NCBI GenBank assembly: GCA_017500825.1
Contig: JAFVYB010000030.1
Coordinates: forward strand, 1 to 64,000
Source of the DNA: Myxococcaceae bacterium
Lineage (GTDB): Bacteria > Myxococcota > Myxococcia > Myxococcales > UBA5297
Reading direction: 5' to 3'
DNA: 64,000 nt
How positions within the stretch are numbered: position 1 is the stretch's first letter; every line of letters starts with the position of its first letter. Shown piece after piece: positions 59,161 to 64,000 of this stretch. The translations under genes and the position numbers were made by a program. Below the pieces are notes generated by a model, which was given only the letters and a program-made list of their open reading frames with translations, did no database searches and was not told the origin of the DNA.

Positions 59161-60414
59161 ACGCGCGCGCTCGACAAGCAGCGTGAAGACCCGCTCCAGG
59201 CGCCACAGCTGACGATCGGCGCGGCGGATCAGATGCGCGGGCGGCGCGCTCACGCCGAGGAGGTCGCAGGCGTGCGTCAACGTGCCCGGATTCCTGCCGA
59301 GCAGGCTGCTGCACCAGTGCTTGACATCGACGACATCGCGGGCAGCGCGCACAGGCAGACCAGCGCGGGCCATCAGGTCGAGCGGAAACACGCCCCAGGC
59401 GACCCACACGTCGTTCGGGCGGGCGTCACGCGGGCGCTGAAAGGCCTGCCAGCGGGCGATCAATTCGTCAGGCGCGACGGCCAACGCCTCGTCCTCGACC
59501 GTCAGGCCGAGCTCCTCAAATCGGGGGCCGCGACACGTCGGCAGACAGAGCGCGCTCAGAGAGGAATCGTCGCCGACACGCCGCGCGCGCAGTTCGACGA
59601 GTTCTCCTGGCGGCCGCTCACGCATGCTTTGGGGAAAGCCATTGGCCTCGACATGGATGAGAAGCGCCGACGCGCCGTCCTCCAGGAGCGCTTTTGGCAG
59701 ATAGAGCCCGCGCGGTGTGCGCAAACGCCTTCGCGGCGAGCGATCGGGCGCCTCGCCAAACCCGGCCTGACGCGACACCAGCGACAAAAAAGGCGCGAGC
59801 ATGGCCTCGTGATCCTGTCCGTCGATCGCCTGGAGCGCCGCCGCCACCGCCTCGATGGTCGAGACGCAGTGGGCCGCGGGTTCGGCGCGGATGCGGTAGC
59901 GCGAGGGCTGCGTCGGAGGCAGGCGACAGGCGGGCAGCGCGCGCAAAAAATCGTTGGTCTTCCAGATCTTCCGCGCCTGGCTCCACGTCCCGTCGATGAC
60001 GATCAGGGTGTCGGGCAGCGCGTCAGAGTCGCACTCGCCGAGCACGCGCGATTCTTCGGTCGGAAAGAGCACCGCGGGACGCTCAGAGGCCGCGATCAGC
60101 GCCAACAGCCGCCGCTCCAGCGAAAAATCGACGCCGACAAAGAGTCGCGATCCCGGCAGCGAGAGATGGGCCATGCGCGCCGTGCCGACAGGGTTTCGCG
60201 CCTCGCCCGGGTGCTGGAGAAAAATCCAGCGCGTCTGGCTCTCCTGGGGCACGAGCGATGCGCAGTAGCAGTTGAGGCGTGGTTGCAGGCAGCGGCGGCA
60301 AATTTCCCGGCGGGACGAATGGCGCTCATCCGCCTCCCCCCTCGCTTCCGCCGCGGCCGTTTCACCGCCATCCGCGACCGACACTCGACGCCCCCGCAGC
60401 GACGCCTCGGTCAC
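59146..60414 (-). CDS. DTW-domain tRNA aminocarboxypropyltransferase with long C-terminal extension
   Basis: A 422-residue protein. The N-terminal half (about 25-240) is a DTW domain, the family of tRNA-uridine aminocarboxypropyltransferases (TapT/YfiP) that make acp3U: zinc cysteines CRRCLQPRLNCYCASL, then QHPGEARNPVGTARMAHLSLPG, and the name motif IDGTWSQARKIWKTND. The remaining 180 residues are not part of standard DTW enzymes (about 200-250 residues); they contain PNDVWVAWGVFPLDL and HWCSSLLGRNPGTLTHACDLLGV, somewhat like a DnaQ-type exonuclease end. The start is GTG overlapping the sppA stop (GTGA), so the two are coupled. Confidence 0.85.
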   Translation of the reverse strand: MTEASLRGRRVSVADGGETAAAEARGEADERHSSRREICRRCLQPRLNCYCASLVPQESQTRWIFLQHPGEARNPVGTARMAHLSLPGSRLFVGVDFSLERRLLALIAASERPAVLFPTEESRVLGECDSDALPDTLIVIDGTWSQARKIWKTNDFLRALPACRLPPTQPSRYRIRAEPAAHCVSTIEAVAAALQAIDGQDHEAMLAPFLSLVSRQAGFGEAPDRSPRRRLRTPRGLYLPKALLEDGASALLIHVEANGFPQSMRERPPGELVELRARRVGDDSSLSALCLPTCRGPRFEELGLTVEDEALAVAPDELIARWQAFQRPRDARPNDVWVAWGVFPLDLMARAGLPVRAARDVVDVKHWCSSLLGRNPGTLTHACDLLGVSAPPAHLIRRADRQLWRLERVFTLLVERARSAQR

Positions 60415-61370
60415 CGCGCCACCGGCTCGCCCATGGGCGGCATCATCAACAGCCCCGGCCCGCCATTTGGCGACGACACGCCACCCGCCGACTGGGTCAA
60501 GCCCTGGACGACGCCGCGCGCCAGCGCCTCGCCGCCCTGATTGACGAACTGCATGATGTCGAAGGGCTTTTCCTCGACCGGATACTTGAGCCTGGGTTCG
60601 CCTTCGATGCCGGCCTGTTCCGCGGCCAGGCGGATGGCGTCATTGAGACCGCCGAGTTCGTCGACGAGCTTGTAGGCGTGCGCTTCCTGCCCCGTGAGGA
60701 TGCGGCCATCGGCCAAGGGACGGACCTCTTCGATCGGCAGCCCGCGCCCGGCGGCGATGTCGCTGATGAACTGCTCGTGGACCTGATCGAGCATCGACTG
60801 CATCAGCGCGGCCTCCTCGGGCGTCATCTCGCGGAACGAGTTGCCGATGTCCTTGTTGGCCCCCGCCTTGAAGGTCCGCATCTGGAAGTCGAGCTTCTCC
60901 GCAATCGCGCCGATGTAGGGCATCTGGCTGATCACGCCGATCGAACCGGTGAGCGTCCCCGGGTTGGCGAAGATCGTCGGACAGCCTGCGGCGATGTAGT
61001 AGCCGCCCGAGGCCGCCACGTTGCCCATGCTGCAGACGACGGGCATCTCCTCTGAAAGCGCGCGCAGCTCCGAATAGATTTCCTGCGAGGGGCCGACGGC
61101 GCCGCCGGGCGAATCGATGCGGACGAGCAGCGCCTTGATGTCCTCGTCCGAAGAGAACTTGCGCAGCTGTTCGAGCAGCTTGTCCGCGCCGTGGATGGGG
61201 CCCTTGATTTCGAGCACGCCGATGGCCGGTCCGCCCTTGCCGCGCTTGAACGCCGACGGCGCGCCTGTCTCGTTGTTCACCACCGAGAAGGCGAGGAAGA
61301 CGAAAGCGAAGAGGGAGAGAAAGAGGCCGATAAAAATGATCCCGAGGATCGTGGCGGAGCGGCGGTCCAT
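60411..61370 (-). CDS. sppA: Signal peptide peptidase SppA
   Basis: A 319-residue membrane-anchored serine protease that degrades cleaved signal peptides. N-terminal helix (IIFIGLFLSLFAFVFLAF), then the S49 fold: VLEIKGPIHGADKL, LLVRIDSPGGAVGPSQEIY, nucleophile Ser 121 in GNVAASGGYYIAAGC and base Lys 173 in AGANKDIGN. It is the short form with one protease domain, like Bacillus SppA. The tail is Gly/Met/Pro-rich. AAAGGATGA precedes the ATG. Its stop overlaps the DTW gene start. Confidence 0.95.
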   Translation of the reverse strand: MDRRSATILGIIFIGLFLSLFAFVFLAFSVVNNETGAPSAFKRGKGGPAIGVLEIKGPIHGADKLLEQLRKFSSDEDIKALLVRIDSPGGAVGPSQEIYSELRALSEEMPVVCSMGNVAASGGYYIAAGCPTIFANPGTLTGSIGVISQMPYIGAIAEKLDFQMRTFKAGANKDIGNSFREMTPEEAALMQSMLDQVHEQFISDIAAGRGLPIEEVRPLADGRILTGQEAHAYKLVDELGGLNDAIRLAAEQAGIEGEPRLKYPVEEKPFDIMQFVNQGGEALARGVVQGLTQSAGGVSSPNGGPGLLMMPPMGEPVAR

Positions 61371-61498
61371 TCGATGGTCATCCTTTTGTCGCTCGCAGGG
61401 CCGGCACCTGTCTCAAGCCCATAAAGACGCGGCGCCACCCCCGAGCGAAGAGGCGGCGCCGGTGCCGTTCGATGCCTGTGTCGCGTCTGGCGCGCCCT

Positions 61499-62017
61499 CT
61501 AGAGAAGCCCTCGCGTGCGGCGCAGGAGGTCGAACGTCTTCTGATACTCGATGTCCCAGTCGCGCGTGCCTTCCTGCAGGTGCTTGAGGCGGCTGCGCGT
61601 CTCGCGATCGAGCTCTTCGTCGACGGCCATATGCTTCTTCATGATGAGGTGGATTTTGCGGCGCATTTTGGCGTCGTCCGAATAGACCTCTTCGACATTG
61701 CGCGAGATGAGAAGAAATTCGAGCATTTGATTAATGACGTAATCGACGCCGTCATCGCCCATCTTGAAGCCGCGCACGTCGGCCATCTCGCGTTTGACCT
61801 GCTGAAAGCGGGAATAATCATAACCGCGACGTTTCATGGCCTCGCGCGTGGCGGCATTTACCCTCTCTTCCATCGCCACATATTCGCGCATGATGGCGAC
61901 CATATCCATTTCAGCGTCGGCGATTCGGATCGTATCGACCTCGATATCCTTGTCGGATGTGAGTGTCTGAATGATCTCGCGGGCGATGGCGGTGATGACC
62001 TTGGGATAGAATTTCAT
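61499..62017 (-). CDS. DUF507-family protein
   Basis: A 172-residue all-helical protein of the DUF507 family, known mainly from deltaproteobacteria and Aquificales; function is unknown. KFYPKVITAIAREIIQTLTSDKDIEV and EYVAMEERVNAATREAMKRRGYDYSRFQQVKREMAD mark the first repeat; the second runs VDYVINQMLEFLLISRNVEEVYSDDAKMRRKIHLIMKKH. ATG 62017 is preceded by AAGGTGGAAACC. It has its own promoter about 60 bases upstream. Codon use is more AT-rich than in neighbours. Confidence 0.88.
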   Translation of the reverse strand: MKFYPKVITAIAREIIQTLTSDKDIEVDTIRIADAEMDMVAIMREYVAMEERVNAATREAMKRRGYDYSRFQQVKREMADVRGFKMGDDGVDYVINQMLEFLLISRNVEEVYSDDAKMRRKIHLIMKKHMAVDEELDRETRSRLKHLQEGTRDWDIEYQKTFDLLRRTRGLL

Positions 62018-62423
62018 GGTTTCCACCTTCTTTCTTCGGTCTATTAAGAGCAGGGGTGGCTGAAAGGGTGGCGGGCTATAGACGACCGCGCCCCCTCGCT
62101 TCAATCTGAAAATCCGGCCATTTATCAAAAAGTTCCGTCGATGAAAGATGGCCCCGATGAATACCCCTTTCGTATTCATCAACAATTCATTCCGGACTAA
62201 ACAAAACAAAAAACCATTCAAAACAATTCACTAAAAAAATAATTCTTCGAAACAAATCGCGGCGGTCATTCCGAGTCGGCCGTTTCGAACGTTCGACGAG
62301 CAGTGGCGACCAGCGCCGGAACAGGCGCGCATCGACCTTGAAATGGACCTGACGCTGCTCTATGCGCCCGCCCCCCTTTCGCTCCCTTCAGCCCCTCTCT
62401 GCCCTTCGACACAGGCGCCGCCG
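62018..62423. other. AT-rich divergent intergenic region
   Basis: 406 bases between the DUF507 gene and a small plus-strand gene. It holds the DUF507 promoter and, from about 62150 to 62260, an A/T-rich stretch that shares AAAATAATTC with the region after frr and AAACCATTC with the region before the ADP-ribosylglycohydrolase gene. I see no gene in it. Confidence 0.45.
62075..62104 (-). promoter_or_regulatory. Promoter of the DUF507 gene
   Basis: Minus strand: TTGAAG (62104-62099), 18-base spacer, TATAGC (62080-62075), discriminator CCGCCACCC. Predicted leader about 50 bases. Confidence 0.5.
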
Positions 62424-62573
62424 ATGCCCCTCTTCGACATGACTCCGGATGACTGGACGCTCCTCGGCATCGTGCTCGTGCTCCTGGCCCTGCCCGGCAC
62501 CATCAAGACGGCCGCGCGCGGCATCGACAGATTGCTGGGACGCGGCGAAACGCCACCGGAGCCCAAGCGCTGA
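62424..62573 (+). CDS. Small single-helix membrane protein
   Basis: A 49-residue protein: polar start MPLFDMTPDDWTLL, one membrane helix (GIVLVLLALPGTIKTAA), and a basic tail rich in Arg and Pro. The family is unknown. No ribosome binding site is obvious and the call rests on frame openness, hydrophobic pattern and GC-rich third positions. It lies 48 bases before miaA and may share a transcript with it. A longer version starting at 62343 is possible but has no SD either. Confidence 0.45.
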   Translation: MPLFDMTPDDWTLLGIVLVLLALPGTIKTAARGIDRLLGRGETPPEPKR

Positions 62574-62621
62574 GCCTCAAGCCATCGGCTGTGGCCTCCG
62601 CCCCCCTCCTTCCAACGGCGC

Positions 62622-63599
62622 ATGACCCCTCCCTCCACGACCGCCCGACGATTTCCGCGCGAACTCGATTTCATCGCTCTGGTGGGGCCGACCGCCTCGG
62701 GCAAGAGCGCGCTGGCCATGGCGCTGGCCGAGGAGACCGGCGCCGAGATCGTCTCCTGCGACAGCCAGCACGTCTACCGGCGGCTCGACATCGGCACGGC
62801 CAAACCGACGCGGGAAGACCGGCGGCGCGTGGCGCATCACCTCGTCGATGTGCGCGATCCCGACGAACAGCTCTCAGCCGGCGAATTCGCGCGACTGGCC
62901 GACGCGGCGATTGCCGATATCCAAGGCCGCGGACGGGCGGTGATCGTCGTTGGCGGGACAGGGCTGTGGCTGCGCGCCCTTATCTTCGGGATGATCGAGG
63001 TGCCCGACGCGCCCGCCGAATTGCGCGCGCGCCTGAGTGGCGAGCTTGAGGCCAGTGGCAAGGCGGCCATGTTCGAGCGCCTGCGCGCCATCGATCCCGC
63101 GGCGGCTGAACGCGTCGATCCGGGCAACGCCGCGCGCGTCCTCAGGGCGTTGGAGCTCTTCGAACTGACCGGAGAGAGGCCGAGCGACCTGTGGAACCGC
63201 CACGCCTTCAGCACACCGCGTCACCGCGCCCGCGTCTTTGGCCTCAATCCACCGCGCGAGGCGCTCTACCGACGCGTCGACGAACGGGCGGCGCACATGT
63301 TCGCCGGGGGGATTCTCGACGAAGCGCGTCGGCTCGACCGCGACGGACTCTCGCAGGCGGCGGCGGTTCAACGCGCCATCGGCTACCCGCAGGCCATGGC
63401 CCATCTGAAGGGCGAAATCCCGCTCGACGAAGCCATCGCGCGGACAGCCCAGGCGACGCGGCGCTACGCCAAGCGGCAGTGGACGTGGTTTCGCGCCCAG
63501 AAAAACGTCGAATGGCTCGACGCCTGGGACCTCGACGGCGCGCGCGAAGAGATTTGGCGGCGCCTGACGCCTGAACCGGACGGCTCGCAGAGCCCCTGA
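62622..63599 (+). CDS. miaA: tRNA dimethylallyltransferase
   Basis: A 325-residue cytosolic enzyme that prenylates A37 of tRNAs reading U-starting codons. Motifs: P-loop ALVGPTASGKSALAMALAEE, EIVSCDSQHVYRRLDIGTAKP, VIVVGGTGLWLRALIFG, RVDPGNAARVLRALEL, VQRAIGYPQAMAHLKGE and the ATRRYAKRQWTWFR end segment. Length is normal for MiaA (300-320). It is the last complete gene and is followed 73 bases later by an XdhC-family gene. Confidence 0.96.
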   Translation: MTPPSTTARRFPRELDFIALVGPTASGKSALAMALAEETGAEIVSCDSQHVYRRLDIGTAKPTREDRRRVAHHLVDVRDPDEQLSAGEFARLADAAIADIQGRGRAVIVVGGTGLWLRALIFGMIEVPDAPAELRARLSGELEASGKAAMFERLRAIDPAAAERVDPGNAARVLRALELFELTGERPSDLWNRHAFSTPRHRARVFGLNPPREALYRRVDERAAHMFAGGILDEARRLDRDGLSQAAAVQRAIGYPQAMAHLKGEIPLDEAIARTAQATRRYAKRQWTWFRAQKNVEWLDAWDLDGAREEIWRRLTPEPDGSQSP

Positions 63600-63672
63600 G
63601 CGCCACTGCGGACGCGCCAGCGCGAACCCCACCCGAACCCACAGCAACACACCTCCCGCAAAGGAAACGACC

Positions 63673-64000
63673 ATGGCCTCCCCCACCCAATTCGTCTCGA
63701 TCGACACCACCGACATCGACGGCTGCCAGCACTCGCTCATCGCCATGGGCGACGGTCGCGAGATTGCCGATGTCTCACCGATGCGCGCGCTGCTCGCCTG
63801 TCGCGAGGCGGGGCAGGCCGTGGCGCTCGTCACCATCATCCACGCCTCAGGGTCGGCGCCGCGCGGCATGGGCGCCCAGATGGCCGTGCGCCAGGACGGG
63901 TCGATCGTCGGCACCGTGGGCGGCGGCAACCTGGAGCTCTTCGCCATCCGCCACGCCCTCGAATCGCTCAAGGACGGTCGCGCCCGCCACCTGCACTACG
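63673..64000 (+). CDS. XdhC/CoxI-family protein, N-terminal part (gene runs past the window)
   Basis: The frame is open from ATG 63673, preceded by AAAGGAAA, to the end of the window (109 codons). After about 35 residues it shows the XdhC/CoxI start: AVALVTIIHASGSAPRGMGAQMAVRQDGSIVGTVGGGNLELFA, with the GGG loop. XdhC-family proteins help insert the sulfurated molybdenum cofactor into xanthine dehydrogenase and related enzymes. The C-terminal Rossmann part is outside the window, and no molybdoenzyme is seen on this side. Confidence 0.82.
   Translation, partial: MASPTQFVSIDTTDIDGCQHSLIAMGDGREIADVSPMRALLACREAGQAVALVTIIHASGSAPRGMGAQMAVRQDGSIVGTVGGGNLELFAIRHALESLKDGRARHLHY

Noticed and set aside
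1-64000. tRNA, rRNA, CRISPR, insertion sequence or phage genes
   Set aside because: I looked for T-loop-like GTTCGAATC patterns, spaced identical repeats and transposase or integrase motifs and saw none.

Overview
This is a GC-rich bacterial chromosome segment, packed with genes on both strands. The organism looks like a myxobacterium-related deltaproteobacterium (Myxococcota/Bradymonadota type). This rests on content, not on a database search: four neighbouring genes resemble the Myxococcus Glt/Cgl gliding (focal adhesion) machinery, there is an AgmX/PglI-type C-terminal domain, FHA domains and a two-FHA sigma54 activator are present, many proteins are lipoproteins, beta-barrels or TPR proteins, and start codons are often GTG or TTG. 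I see no phage, insertion sequence, CRISPR array, rRNA or tRNA.

Layout. 1-3.5 kb: the end of an M3 peptidase, an intrinsic terminator, then tatB-tatC (TatC carries a large extra periplasmic domain) and a membrane protein. 3.7-8.7 kb: a four-gene Glt/Cgl-like envelope cluster. 8.7-14.6 kb: a DsrE-like protein, a lipoprotein/membrane protein pair, and a trio of SPFH proteins in which the first is a cation-diffusion-facilitator transporter fused to an HflK-like domain, followed by HflC and HflK. 14.7-21.1 kb: amidase, PilZ protein, purine nucleoside phosphorylase, dual-FHA sigma54 activator and a NarL-type two-component pair. 21.1-24.7 kb: imidazolonepropionase, an unusual membrane-anchored sigma/anti-sigma-like fusion, and a TPR protein. 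24.9-27 kb: ComEA-like protein, pyrH and frr, ended by a strong terminator in an AT-rich repeat region. 27.3-34 kb: beta-barrel protein, Fe/Mn superoxide dismutase, two adjacent sensor-kinase genes (the first without an ATPase domain) and a ThiF-like E1 enzyme. 34-41.5 kb: zinc-ribbon protein, degenerate ferrochelatase homologue, a small glycan set (hexapeptide acyltransferase, GT4 glycosyltransferase, AsnB) and MgtE. 41.5-50 kb: ADP-ribosylglycohydrolase, HAD hydrolase, rpiB, and the fatty-acid/ribosome block fabF-acpP-fabD-fabH-rpmF-yceD, then slyX. 50-64 kb: priA, a cupin-like gene broken by an in-frame TAG, an MBOAT acyltransferase, a rhomboid-free M50 protease, a START-domain protein, an M20-like protein, a metallophosphoesterase, a DTW-domain tRNA enzyme, sppA, a DUF507 protein, miaA and the start of an XdhC-family gene.

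Promoters are unusually readable by eye. Many genes have a TTGnnn / TAnnnn pair spaced 16-18 bases with an all-G/C discriminator (GCGCGCC or GCCGCGCC). Two subclasses stand out: promoters whose discriminator runs directly into the start codon (predicted leaderless mRNAs: 3477-, 17040-, 19097+, 25554+, probably 29214+ and 41891+), and promoters whose discriminator is followed at once by a run of six or seven T (cglF-like gene, mgtE, acpP, rpmF, START-domain gene), which could allow reiterative initiation. The best biological leads are the CDF-HflK fusion, these promoter classes, the TatC insertion, the membrane-tethered sigma-like protein, and the ferrochelatase homologue lacking its catalytic histidine.
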